Below, piece by piece: positions 1 through 8,175 of a DNA stretch of 64,000 nucleotides (positions within the stretch are counted from its first letter, which is position 1; each line of letters starts with the position of its first letter). Position numbers and translations under genes: made by a program. Source of the stretch: Microbacterium sp. LCT-H2 (GTDB lineage Bacteria; Actinomycetota; Actinomycetes; Actinomycetales; Microbacteriaceae); contig NZ_MODW01000006.1 of assembly GCF_001866135.1 (NCBI RefSeq), positions 101,226-165,225 of the forward strand. The letters are read 5' to 3'. The notes beneath the pieces were generated by a model that had not been told where the DNA came from, made no database searches, and saw only the letters and a program-made list of their open reading frames with translations.

Positions 1-476
1 ACGGGGTGACGTTCGCCGAGAACGCGCTCCTCAAGGCGCGCGCGGCTGCCGCGCACACCGGCCTCGCGGCGCTCGCCGACGACTCCGGCATCTGCGTGGA
101 CGTGCTCGGCGGGTCGCCTGGGGTGTTCTCGGCGTACTGGGCCGGGCAGAAGAAGGACGCCACCGCGAATCTGGAGCTGCTGCTCGACCAGCTGCGCGAC
201 ATCGCCGACCCGCACCGTGCCGCGCACTTCACGTCGACCATCGCGCTCGTCCTCCCGGACGGTCGCGAGCACGTCGTGGAGGGGATCTGGCCCGGACGCC
301 TCGCCCACGAAGCCTCCGGGGGCGGCGGTTTCGGCTACGACCCGATCTTCATCCCGGACGGTCAGCCGGACGGCGCGGAGCGCACCGTGGGGGAGTTCAC
401 CGGGGAGGAGAAGCAGTCGCAGTCGCATCGCGCCCGCGCCTTCACGGCGCTCGTGCCGCTGCTCGCCGCGCTCTGA
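1..476 (+). CDS. rdgB: Non-canonical purine NTP pyrophosphatase, 5'-truncated by window edge
   Basis: RdgB/HAM1 (ITPase) family enzyme that hydrolyses dITP, ITP and XTP to monophosphates, keeping deaminated purines out of DNA and RNA. The window opens inside the gene: the frame is open from base 3 and roughly the first 40 residues are missing. Visible family motifs are ADDSG followed by GVFSAYWAG (substrate loop), GGFGYDPIFIP and the C-terminal SHRARAF. Stop TGA lies at 474-476. In actinobacteria this gene usually follows rph (RNase PH), which would lie outside the window. Identity is secure; the true start cannot be seen. Confidence 0.93.
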   Translation, partial: GVTFAENALLKARAAAAHTGLAALADDSGICVDVLGGSPGVFSAYWAGQKKDATANLELLLDQLRDIADPHRAAHFTSTIALVLPDGREHVVEGIWPGRLAHEASGGGGFGYDPIFIPDGQPDGAERTVGEFTGEEKQSQSHRARAFTALVPLLAAL

Positions 477-506
477 GCGCCGGAGAGAAGAAACCCCTGC
501 TGACGG

Positions 507-577
507 TGAGAATCGTTACTGTTCCCGACTAGCCGGGAACGGCCTCTCTGCACCTGTCGCCGGGCTAGCCTGGGGGC
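507..577 (+). promoter_or_regulatory. Promoter region of the cation exporter: Zur/Fur-like half site, dyad and -10
   Basis: TGAGAATCGTTACTG at 507-521 resembles one side of a Zur/Fur box (TGANAATNATTNTCA). It runs into an inverted repeat, GTTCCCG (521-527) and CGGGAAC (534-540) with a 6-base loop. A TAGCCT -10 element at 566-571 ends 6 bases before the ATG, which fits a leaderless transcript. Metal control is inferred from the site and from the exporter downstream. Confidence 0.4.
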
Positions 578-1498
578 ATGCACGATCACGCGCCCGCCCC
601 CGGCGGTCTCCGTTCGGCGAGCAGCCGCCGCCTGCTCGCGATCTCCCTGACCCTCACGGCCACCGTGATGATCGTGCAGGTCGTCGGAGCTCTGCTCACG
701 GGCTCGCTCGCGCTGCTCGCGGACGCCGCGCACATGTTCACCGACGCCTCGGCGCTCGTGATCGCCCTCATCGCCGCGACCGTGGCGGCGCGTCCTGCGG
801 ACGACCGCCGGACGTTCGGCTATCAGCGCGCGGAGGTCTTCGGCGCGCTCATCAACGCGGTCATCCTCATCGCCCTCGCCACGGTCGTCGCCGTGCAGGG
901 GGTGCAGCGGCTGCTGAACCCCGCTGAGGTCGAGGTCGCCGGCGGGCTGATGCTCGTCGTCGCGGTCGTCGGCCTGCTCGCCAACGCCGTGTCGATGTGG
1001 CTGCTCAGCCGGGCCCAGCGCACGAACCTGAACGTGCGGGGCGCCTACCTCGAGGTGATGGGCGACCTGCTCGGCTCGCTCATGGTCATCATCGCGGCGG
1101 GCGTGATCCTCGTGACGGGCTGGATGCCGGCCGACGCGCTCGCCTCGCTGTTCATCGCGGCGATGATCATCCCGCGGGCGTTCGTGCTGCTCAAGGAGGT
1201 GTTCTCCGTGCTCGCCGAGTCGGCCCCGAAGGGCATGGCCGTCGGCGAGATCCGCACCCACCTGCTCGGCTACGACGGCGTCGTCGGGGTCCACGACGTG
1301 CATGTGTGGCAGCTCACCCGCGGGGCGCCGGTCTTCACCGCGCACGTCAGCGTGCGACCGGATCTGCTGGCGGACGGCCGCTCGGCGGCGCTGCTGTCGG
1401 AGATGCAGGCGTGCCTCGCGGATCACTTCGACGTCGCGCACTCCACGTTCCAGATCGAGCCGGCCGAGCAGAGCGACTGCGAACCGCACCACGCCTGA
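578..1498 (+). CDS. Cation diffusion facilitator (CDF) family exporter
   Basis: Inner-membrane proton/divalent-cation antiporter of the CDF family (ZitB/CzcD group), 306 aa, probably exporting zinc or a related metal. Six hydrophobic segments lie within residues 15-205. The TM2 metal site is HxxxD (H52, D56 in AAHMFTD). The TM5 site reads EVMGD (E159, D163) where many zinc CDFs have HxxxD, so metal specificity is uncertain. The cytoplasmic C-terminal domain carries the usual HDVHVWQL segment. The N-terminus is short and lacks a long His-rich loop. ATG at 578 follows a TAGCCT -10 element. It is monocistronic and converges on ligD. Confidence 0.9.
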   Translation: MHDHAPAPGGLRSASSRRLLAISLTLTATVMIVQVVGALLTGSLALLADAAHMFTDASALVIALIAATVAARPADDRRTFGYQRAEVFGALINAVILIALATVVAVQGVQRLLNPAEVEVAGGLMLVVAVVGLLANAVSMWLLSRAQRTNLNVRGAYLEVMGDLLGSLMVIIAAGVILVTGWMPADALASLFIAAMIIPRAFVLLKEVFSVLAESAPKGMAVGEIRTHLLGYDGVVGVHDVHVWQLTRGAPVFTAHVSVRPDLLADGRSAALLSEMQACLADHFDVAHSTFQIEPAEQSDCEPHHA

Positions 1499-1510
1499 GC
1501 GGCGTGCCGC

Positions 1511-3490
1511 TCACGCCTCGACGGTGATCTCGTCGACGGTCTTGTCGGGACGCAGACCCCGCCAGCGGGCGTGCCGCAGGATGCCGTCCGGCGTCCAGTT
1601 CGCGAACTCCACCTCGCCCACGAGCTCGGGGCGCACCCACAGCGCGTCGGAGGCGTCGGGTCGGGGGACGCCGTCGAGCGGTGCGCGCGGCACCCGCAGC
1701 GGCTCCAGGCGGGTCAGGAGGTCGCGGAGGATGCGGTCCGTGAAGCCGGTGCCCACACGTCCGATGTAGCGGAGGTCGCCGTCCTCCGGGACTGCGAGGA
1801 GGAGGGAGCCGAGAGTGCCCTCCCGCTCGCCCTTCCCCGGGCGGATGCCGACGATCACCGCCTCCTGCATGCGGGTGTTCTTGAGCTTGAGCCAGGAGGG
1901 CGAGCGCTGGCCGGCACGATACCGTGACGCCGGGTCCTTCACGACGACGCCTTCCAGGCCGAACTCCTCGCTCGCGGCCAGCGCCGCGTCCACGTCGTCG
2001 AAGACGGGAGGGACCTGGATGGGCGCGTCGACCCCCGCCACGATGTCGCCGAGCAGCGTCCGCCGCTCGCGCAGCGGCATCGCGGTGAGATCATGCCCGT
2101 CGAGACGGAGCAGGTCGAACAGGATGTACACGACGGGCGTGCGCACGACCTCGCGCTCGATCTCCCGCGGCCGGGTGAGATGCATGCGGTTCTGGAGCAG
2201 CGAGAAGCTCGGCCGGCCGGCGCTGTCGAAGGCGACGATCTCCCCGTCGACGATCGCCTCGTCGACCGGGAGCAACGGGGCACCGTCGGCCGTCAGCTCG
2301 GGATAGCGCGCGGTGATGTCGGTGCCGCGACGGGCGTGCAGCGACATCTGCCCGTCGCGCCAGGTGCCGATCGCACGGATGCCGTCCCACTTCACCTCCA
2401 CCCAGGAGGGGGTGCTGAGGTTCCGAGCGATCGCGGGGGTGCCGTTCTCGGCGAGCATCGGGGCGAGGGAGGGGAGGGTGGCGCCGGCGGGTGACGGTGC
2501 GGGCGCGGCGAGGGGCCGTCCGCGGCGGGCGGGGGCGGGAGCCGCCGCCCGGATCGCGGGTGCGGGGGTCGCGGCGGGCGCGTTCGCGGGCAGTGCCGGA
2601 GCGTCGGGGCGGAGCGACGAGAGGGGGTCGAATCCCGCAGCCGCGCGCGCGAGCACGTCGTCCAGTTCGAGGTGTGCGAGCCCCGGATCGTCGAGCTCCT
2701 CCCACGTGCGCGGCGCCGCGACCCCGGGCCGGGCACGCCCGCGCAGGGAGTAGGGGGAGATCGTCGTCTTCTTGCCGTTGTTCTGGCTCCAGTCGAGGAA
2801 CACCTTGCCCCCGCGCACGGCCTTGGACATGACGCTCGTCGCGAGGTCCGGGTGCTCGTTCTCGATGACGCGGGCCAGCTCCTTGACCACGGCGGAGACC
2901 TCGGCACTGGTCTGCTCCCCGGGCAGGGACGCGTAGAGGTGGATGCCCTTGCTGCCGCTCGTCACGGGAAGCGGGTCGAGACCCATGTCGGTGAGGAGCG
3001 TCCGGGCGATCCGGGCGACCTCGGCGCACTGCGCGAGGTCGGCACCCGGTCCGGGGTCGAGGTCGAGCACGAGACGGTCCGGGCGTCCGGGCAGACCTTC
3101 CGGGGTGAACCGCCACTGCGGCACGTGCAGCTCGATCGCCGCGACCTGCGCGAGCCACACGAGCGTGGGCACGTCCTCCACCAGCGGGTACGCCTTGGGG
3201 CCGTCGGAGTGCTGGATGTCCTGCCGCGGGATCCAGTCCGGAGCCCCGGGCTCGAGCTGCTTCGTGAAGAAGGAGTCTTCGGGGGCGGCGGCGGTGCCGA
3301 CCCCCTCGACCCAGCGCTTGCGGGTGACCGGGCGGCCGTCGAGGAGTGGCAGGAGCAGGGGCGCGATGGCGGTGTAGTAGGCGATGACCTCGCCTTTGGT
3401 CGTGCCCGTCTCCGGATAGACGATCTTGTCGAGGTTGGTCACGCGCAGTCGTCGGCCGTCGACCTGCACGACCTGCGCCTCTCCCACCAT
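1511..3490 (-). CDS. ligD: NHEJ DNA ligase LigD (polymerase-ligase form, no phosphoesterase domain)
   Basis: ATP-dependent ligase/primase-polymerase of bacterial non-homologous end joining, 659 aa. The N-terminal half (about residues 1-290) is the LigD polymerase domain, with the DLDPG metal-binding motif and SGSKGIHLY. An Ala/Pro-rich linker follows (about 305-350). The C-terminal half is an ATP-dependent ligase with EVKWDGIR (nucleotidyl-acceptor K367), DGEIVAFD, EGVVVKD and LKLKN, then an OB fold ending in RHARWRGLRPDK. The 3'-phosphoesterase domain of mycobacterial LigD is not visible. The frame stays open upstream into ku; ATG at 3490 is chosen because homology starts there and it leaves a promoter gap. 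Divergent to ku (57 bp apart). Confidence 0.93.
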   Translation of the reverse strand: MVGEAQVVQVDGRRLRVTNLDKIVYPETGTTKGEVIAYYTAIAPLLLPLLDGRPVTRKRWVEGVGTAAAPEDSFFTKQLEPGAPDWIPRQDIQHSDGPKAYPLVEDVPTLVWLAQVAAIELHVPQWRFTPEGLPGRPDRLVLDLDPGPGADLAQCAEVARIARTLLTDMGLDPLPVTSGSKGIHLYASLPGEQTSAEVSAVVKELARVIENEHPDLATSVMSKAVRGGKVFLDWSQNNGKKTTISPYSLRGRARPGVAAPRTWEELDDPGLAHLELDDVLARAAAGFDPLSSLRPDAPALPANAPAATPAPAIRAAAPAPARRGRPLAAPAPSPAGATLPSLAPMLAENGTPAIARNLSTPSWVEVKWDGIRAIGTWRDGQMSLHARRGTDITARYPELTADGAPLLPVDEAIVDGEIVAFDSAGRPSFSLLQNRMHLTRPREIEREVVRTPVVYILFDLLRLDGHDLTAMPLRERRTLLGDIVAGVDAPIQVPPVFDDVDAALAASEEFGLEGVVVKDPASRYRAGQRSPSWLKLKNTRMQEAVIVGIRPGKGEREGTLGSLLLAVPEDGDLRYIGRVGTGFTDRILRDLLTRLEPLRVPRAPLDGVPRPDASDALWVRPELVGEVEFANWTPDGILRHARWRGLRPDKTVDEITVEA

Positions 3491-3547
3491 GGAGCCAGCG
3501 TAGTCAAGGGGTGGTCGTGACGGGTGGGGCTGGTGTCTACTGGTGTG

Positions 3548-4360
3548 ATGAGGACGATCTGGAAGGGCGCCCTGACGTTCGGGCTGGTGAACGTGCCGGT
3601 CAAGGTGTACTCCGCGACCGAGGACCACGACGTGCCGCTGCATCAGGTGCATGACAAGGACGGCGGCCGCATCCGCTACCAGCGCACGTGCGAGGTGTGC
3701 GGCGAGACGGTCGCCTACTCCGACATCGACCGCGCTTACGTCGACGACGGTCAGACGGTCGTGCTCACCAAGGACGACCTCGCCGCGCTTCCGGCGGAGA
3801 AGAGCCGCGAAATCGATGTCGTGGAGTTCGTGCCCTCGGAACAGGTCGATCCGCTCACGCTCGACAAGCCGTACTACCTGGAGCCGGATTCGAAGTCTCC
3901 CAAGGCGTACGTGCTGCTGCGCAAGACCCTGGAGCAGACCGACCGCACCGCGATCGTGCGGTTCACGCTGCGCCAGAAGACCCGGCTCGCCGCGTTGCGC
4001 GTGCGGGGCAAGGTGCTCGTGCTCCAGACGCTCCTGTGGTCGGACGAGGTCCGAGAGGCGGAGTTCCCGTCCCTCGACGAGGACGTGCGGATCTCGAAGA
4101 AGGAGCTGGAGCTGTCGTCTTCGCTCGTGGACAGCTATTCGGCCGACTTCGATCCCGAGGAGTTCGTCGACGAGTACCAGAAGGAGCTGCGCACCCTCAT
4201 CGACGCGAAGATCGAGGCCGGGGAGACGTTCGACGTGGCCGAGACGTTCGGCGCAGACGCCGAGAAGGCGGCCGACGGCGGCGAGGTCATCGACCTGATG
4301 GAGGCGCTGCGCGCGAGCGTGGCACGCTCCAAGGAGAAGCGCTCGAAGAACGCGGGCTGA
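3548..4360 (+). CDS. ku: Ku protein, DNA end binding for NHEJ
   Basis: Homodimeric Ku that threads onto double-strand break ends and recruits LigD; 270 aa. It opens with the family signature MRTIWKGALTFGLVNVPVK and includes the YLEPDSKSPKAYVLLRKTLE and FTLRQKTRLAALR core segments. The tail has the usual acidic/basic stretch ending in RSKEKRSKN. ATG at 3548 sits 6 bases after TCTACT (3536-3541), a plausible -10 for a leaderless message. An upstream in-frame start (3524) would add 8 residues absent from the family. Its divergent neighbour is ligD, the classic NHEJ pair. Confidence 0.96.
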   Translation: MRTIWKGALTFGLVNVPVKVYSATEDHDVPLHQVHDKDGGRIRYQRTCEVCGETVAYSDIDRAYVDDGQTVVLTKDDLAALPAEKSREIDVVEFVPSEQVDPLTLDKPYYLEPDSKSPKAYVLLRKTLEQTDRTAIVRFTLRQKTRLAALRVRGKVLVLQTLLWSDEVREAEFPSLDEDVRISKKELELSSSLVDSYSADFDPEEFVDEYQKELRTLIDAKIEAGETFDVAETFGADAEKAADGGEVIDLMEALRASVARSKEKRSKNAG

Positions 4361-4372
4361 CCCGAGACGGGA

Positions 4373-5137
4373 TCAGTGCTTGCCGTCGCCGTCGAGGTCG
4401 GGGGCCCGGTCGAACACGTCGGCGTCGAGGACGAGCTCCTCCGCCTCCGCATGGTCGGTCGCCACGTCTTCGCCCGCGGCCGCGGCCTTCTTCGCCTTGT
4501 GGCGCTCGGTGAGGTAATGCCACAGGGTGACGATCGCCGTCCCGCCGACGGCGATGAGCAGGATGATGTCGATGTACTCCACGACGAGGTGCCGGATCCA
4601 TGGGATGTAGGCGATGAGGTAGCCGACCATGGTTAGGCCGAAGCCCCAGATCATCGCCCCGATGAAGTTGTAGAGCGAGTAGCGCCGCCAGGGCATGTGG
4701 CCCACGCCGGCCGCGACCGGGGCGAACGTGCGCACGATCGGCACGAACCGGGCCAGGATCACGGTGAGGCCGCCGAAGCGCTCGAAGAACGCATTGGTGC
4801 GCTCGACGTTCTTCCTGCTGAACAGGCCGGATTCCTTGCGTTCGAACACCGCGGGGCCGCCCTTGTGTCCGATGACGTAGCCGACCTCGCCGCCGATGAA
4901 CGCCGAGAGTGCGATGAGCAGCGAGACGACCCAGATGTTCACGCCGAAGACGTTGCTCGTGTGGGTCAGCAGACCCGCGATGATGAGCAGCGTGTCACCG
5001 GGCAGGAGGAAGCCGACCAGCAGACCGGTCTCGGCGAAGATGATGAAGCAGACCACGAGGAGCGCCCACGGACCCGCCGCCCCGATGATCGTCTGCGGAT
5101 CGAGCCACGGGATGAGCGCGGTGGGGGCGTGCAACAT
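4373..5137 (-). CDS. DedA family integral membrane protein
   Basis: DedA/SNARE-associated (VTT-domain) membrane protein, 254 aa; family members are proton-dependent lipid-carrier flippases or envelope-maintenance proteins. It shows the conserved FAETGLLVGFLLPGDTLLI, the GGEVGYVIGHKGG segment and the ARFVPIVRTFAPVAAGVG box before the last membrane helices, then a short charged tail. ATG at 5137 is chosen; a longer frame would overlap tRNA-Leu and has no homology. It converges on ku with a 12-base gap. Substrate is unknown. Confidence 0.9.
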   Translation of the reverse strand: MLHAPTALIPWLDPQTIIGAAGPWALLVVCFIIFAETGLLVGFLLPGDTLLIIAGLLTHTSNVFGVNIWVVSLLIALSAFIGGEVGYVIGHKGGPAVFERKESGLFSRKNVERTNAFFERFGGLTVILARFVPIVRTFAPVAAGVGHMPWRRYSLYNFIGAMIWGFGLTMVGYLIAYIPWIRHLVVEYIDIILLIAVGGTAIVTLWHYLTERHKAKKAAAAGEDVATDHAEAEELVLDADVFDRAPDLDGDGKH

Positions 5138-5215
5138 GCTTTCGAGCACTGGCGGGATTCCCGTCGGTCGTGAGGTGTCGGCGGTGGAGCGATGCGGGCG
5201 CCGAAGCACCCGTCG

Positions 5216-5297
5216 TGCGGAAGGTGGGACTTGAACCCACACGCCCTGGGGCACAGGAACCTAAATCCTGCGTGTCTGCCAATTCCACCACTCCCGC
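5216..5297 (-). tRNA. tRNA-Leu (anticodon UAG)
   Basis: 82-nt class II tRNA on the minus strand. The acceptor stem GCGGGAG pairs with CTTCCGC (one G-U pair). The anticodon stem CAGGA/TCCTG encloses loop TTTAGGT, giving anticodon UAG (reads CUA/CUG). The variable arm is long, as in tRNA-Leu, and the T arm holds GGTTCAAGTCC. Discriminator is A at 5216; CCA is not encoded. Confidence 0.95.
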
Positions 5298-5364
5298 GCG
5301 GTGGCTTCAGTCTACTGACCCGCGCGCTGTTCGACCCTGGGGATCCTCCCGCAGTTCCGCGCCG

Positions 5365-5946
5365 TCACGCCGAGCGGCGACGCTCCAGCCGGACGACGGC
5401 GACGAGGACTCCCGCCGCGAGCGCACCGAGTCCGCCCATGGCCATGTCGCCGATGGTGTCCTCGTAGGTGACGAAGATCTCGTCGGTGATGAACGTGCGA
5501 CCCGCCCACTCGATCATCTCCCACACGGCGCTGGCCGCGAGCCCGATCACGGTGCAGAGGACGATCGGCATGCGGGGGCGGAACGTCGGCGACTCCTGCG
5601 CGGTGACGATGCCGAGGCGGGTGAGCACGAGGTAGCCGGTGGCGGCGAGGGCGCCCGTGCAGACGAAGTGCACGATGAGGTCCCATCCGGTGAGCGTGCG
5701 GTACAGGTCGAACACGTTGCTCGCGGCGGCGATGAGCACGATCAGGCCGATCGCGAGGTCGATGCCGCCGCGCATCCCGAGGACGCGGGGGAGCATGAGG
5801 GCGGGGAGGGCGAGCGCGAGGATGCCGGCGTCGGTCGGGGTGGACCAGATCGCCGCGACGAGGACGCTGAGGATGCCGATCACCCGGACGGCGTCGGCAC
5901 CGTACTCCGCTGCGGAGTGCGGCGGGCGGAGGAAGTCCTCCTTCAT
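5365..5946 (-). CDS. Integral membrane protein, YjdF/DUF2238-like
   Basis: 193-aa polytopic membrane protein of unknown function with about five to six hydrophobic segments. The motifs GWDLIVHF, AVWEMIEWAG and TYEDTIGDMAMGGLGA match the pattern of DUF2238/YjdF-type proteins (D-x-x-VHF, E-x-IEW, D-T-x-GD-M-x-x-x-x-GA). ATG at 5946 overlaps the expected stop of the upstream hydrolase gene (ATGA), so it is the last gene of a three-gene operon. Because the upstream gene is frameshifted, the two frames are continuous in this sequence and could be misread as one long protein. Confidence 0.7.
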   Translation of the reverse strand: MKEDFLRPPHSAAEYGADAVRVIGILSVLVAAIWSTPTDAGILALALPALMLPRVLGMRGGIDLAIGLIVLIAAASNVFDLYRTLTGWDLIVHFVCTGALAATGYLVLTRLGIVTAQESPTFRPRMPIVLCTVIGLAASAVWEMIEWAGRTFITDEIFVTYEDTIGDMAMGGLGALAAGVLVAVVRLERRRSA

Positions 5947-6792
5947 GCGTGCTCCTCGGGTGGGACGGCGGCGGGCGAGGCCGGATCGATCAGGGCGTGC
6001 ACGGGGAGATGATCGGACGGCCAGCCCCCCTCCATACTGCCGCGCGTCGATGCCGGCTCGGCGCACGGGAAGCGCGGGGGAGACGAGGATGCCGTCGATG
6101 CGGCGCCCTCGGCGCGGCGTCCGGTAGCCGGCGAACGTGCCCCAGGCCGGGGTGCGGCGGGACACGGCGGCCGTCCACGAATCGCGGAGGACGTCGTCGG
6201 CTTCGAGGGCGCGCCATGCTGCTGAGCCGGCGGAGGCGTTGATGTCCCCGAGGAGGATGACGGGGGCCGCAGAGGCGGCGGCGACGTCGTGCACCGCCTG
6301 CGCCTGACGGAGCCGTGCCCACGGCGAGAAGGCGTCGAGGTGGGTGTTGAGCACGGTGAGCATGGCGTCCGTGCGGCGGTCGCGGAAGGACGCCTCCACC
6401 GCCACCCGCGGCGTGACGCTCAGCCAGGAGCGGGAACCGGAACGATCGGGGGTACGGGAGAGGGCGATCTGTCGCCAGGTGCGAAGCTCCAGCCGCTCGG
6501 CGTCGTAGAAGAGCGGGCAGCCCTCGCCGCGGGGCCCGGGGATGCGGCCATGGCCGATGTGACGGAAGGACGGGCCGAGCGCGGCGCAGACGGCGGCAGC
6601 CTGCGCGGGGAGGGCCTCCTGCACACCGAGGACGTCCGGCTGCTCCGTGCGCAGGAGCGCGGTGAGCCGGGGGCGTCGGGTCTCCCAGCGGTCGGCGCGC
6701 GGCCAGGCGAGGGCACCGAGGTCGCGGCGGATGTTGAGGGTCATGACGTGCAGCTCGGTGGCAGACGGTGTTCCGAGGAGCGCGGCGATCAT
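5943..6792 (-). pseudogene. Endonuclease/exonuclease/phosphatase family protein, apparent +1 frameshift
   Basis: EEP-fold hydrolase (exonuclease III/sphingomyelinase-like) of about 282 aa if the frame is restored. Core motifs appear in order: MTLNIRRDLG, VLGVQEA (metal-binding Glu), NTHLDAF, LLGDINAS. The final motif is broken. At a six-base C run (6025-6030; G run on the coding strand) the frame slips just before the catalytic SDH. Removing one base gives YGGGWPSDHLPVHALID and a TGA that overlaps the next gene's ATG exactly. As written, the frame instead runs on into the membrane protein. ATG at 6792 overlaps the glycosyltransferase stop (ATGA). Either a real slip at a homopolymer or a sequencing error. 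Confidence 0.8.
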
Positions 6793-7586
6793 CGGCGGGC
6801 TCCGGGCGCGGGGACGCCGAGCCGGTGCAGTACGCGGCGCAGGGTGAGACGCACCCAGCGCACGGGAGGGAAGTCCTCCGGCCAGTGCACGAGGACCGTG
6901 CGGGTGCCGATCCAGGCTCGGCGGGCGAAGGAGCGGCCGCTGCCGAACGGGCGCATGGAGATGCCCATGTCGGTGTGCAGCAGCCAGCGGACGCGGTGGC
7001 GCTCGCCGACGTGGAAGGCGAGATCGAGGTCGTCGTGAAGCGCGGCGTCGTCGCGGTGCACGCGGTCCCGGACGGCGAGCCACGTCGAGCGGCGGAGCGC
7101 GAGGTTCGACCCGAACAGCGGCACGTGACCGAGAGCCGAGCCGCACACGACGACGTAGGAGAGGAGGTAGGCCGCCGCGAGGGGGCGGCGCAGGAGCCGA
7201 GGCCCGTCGATGAAGTGCGCGCCGCCCGTCCAGGCGCCGACCCGCGGATCCCGGATGCACGCGGTCGCCATCGTCTCGATCCATCGGGGCCCCGGGACGC
7301 CGTCCGCGTCGAGCCGCAGGATCACGTCTCCCGTCGCCGCGTCGTACCCGGTCGCGCTCGCCGCGGGGATGCCCGGGGTGTCGCACCGCACGACCCGTGC
7401 ACCGAGCCGGGCAGCCACGGCGGCCGACTCATCGGTCGAGGCGTTGTCCACGACGATGATCTCGTCGGGCGGGAGCGTCTGCCGCGCGAGGGCGCGGAGA
7501 CACCGCTGCAGTTCCGCCGCGTCGTCCTTGACCGGAATGACCACGCTCAGGGTCGGTTCGGGGGCGGCTGGTGTGGCGCGGTGCAC
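6789..7586 (-). CDS. Family 2 glycosyltransferase
   Basis: 265-aa GT-A-fold glycosyltransferase that transfers a sugar from a nucleotide-sugar donor, probably for envelope glycolipid or polysaccharide. It shows the N-terminal LSVVIPVKDDAAELQRCL, VVDNASTDES and the metal-binding DAD in ILRLDADGVPGPRW. A hydrophobic stretch near residues 135-155 (AAAYLLSYVVVCGSALG) could be a membrane-association segment. It is the first gene of an operon with an EEP hydrolase and a membrane protein (both junctions ATGA). The acceptor cannot be told from sequence. Confidence 0.85.
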   Translation of the reverse strand: MHRATPAAPEPTLSVVIPVKDDAAELQRCLRALARQTLPPDEIIVVDNASTDESAAVAARLGARVVRCDTPGIPAASATGYDAATGDVILRLDADGVPGPRWIETMATACIRDPRVGAWTGGAHFIDGPRLLRRPLAAAYLLSYVVVCGSALGHVPLFGSNLALRRSTWLAVRDRVHRDDAALHDDLDLAFHVGERHRVRWLLHTDMGISMRPFGSGRSFARRAWIGTRTVLVHWPEDFPPVRWVRLTLRRVLHRLGVPAPGARR

Positions 7587-7680
7587 GTCGTCTCCTCGCA
7601 GGTCTGCTCCTCAGCCTAGGGAGCACGACGACGGGGGACGTACCGGTTGACACAGGGGCGGGCGGCTCGATACGGCGGCG

Positions 7681-8073
7681 TCAGGAGGAGCTCTCGATGC
7701 AGACGGCTTGTCCCTCGACGAACGTATCGATCGCGGTCCGGCGGAGTTCCTGTTCGCGGTCGGGGTCCGCCGCGTCGCCGTTCTGGACGCCGACGCGGTA
7801 GTCGTAGAGAGCGCGCAGGTCGTCGCTCACGGCCGTCGCAGCCTCCTGTACCTCGCCGTCGACGTCGAGATCGGCGTATTCGTCCGCCAACTCCTTCAGG
7901 CGCTCGGTCTGCTCCGGACTCGCCGTACCGCCGACCGTGTCTTGGGCGAAGAAGGCCTCGAGTTCGGTGTCGACGGCGGCCACGCTCTGGCACTGCAGGA
8001 GATCGGGACCACTGGTGCAGCCGGACAGGAGGAGAACGCCGAGGAGGCCGCTCGAGACAGTGAACCGCTTCAT
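7681..8073 (-). CDS. Small predicted lipoprotein, function unknown
   Basis: 130-aa exported protein. The N-terminal signal has Lys/Arg, a hydrophobic core and a lipobox LLSGC with Cys19. The mature part is helical and acidic, with three further Cys residues (LLQCQS near the start and CIESSS at the end). I do not recognise a domain. ATG at 8073 is chosen because the signal peptide starts there. It is transcribed away from the Tad locus. Confidence 0.75.
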   Translation of the reverse strand: MKRFTVSSGLLGVLLLSGCTSGPDLLQCQSVAAVDTELEAFFAQDTVGGTASPEQTERLKELADEYADLDVDGEVQEAATAVSDDLRALYDYRVGVQNGDAADPDREQELRRTAIDTFVEGQAVCIESSS

Positions 8074-8127
8074 GCCTGCACGGTACCTGGTGCTGGACGG
8101 TCTCCGCTTCGGAGGCCGCGCACGGGG

Positions 8128-8137
8128 TGTGGATAAC
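8128..8137 (+). promoter_or_regulatory. TGTGGATAAC element 48 bases before tadA
   Basis: TGTGGATAAC followed by TCCGC. The first 9 bases equal the reverse complement of the consensus DnaA box (TTATCCACA). The same element, followed by GTCCGC, occurs at 12944-12953 before the second Tad block, and in both cases its first base lies exactly 48 bases before the start codon. This suggests a shared promoter or operator. Confidence 0.5.
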
Positions 8138-8175
8138 TCCGCGGGCCGGGAGCGGATCGTTGCGAGGATGCAGGG

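Noticed and set aside
5365..7386. Single 673-codon protein joining glycosyltransferase-antisense, EEP hydrolase and membrane protein
   Set aside because: The continuity results from the frameshift at 6025-6030 and from an open upstream frame; gene ends fit ATGA overlaps of three separate genes.
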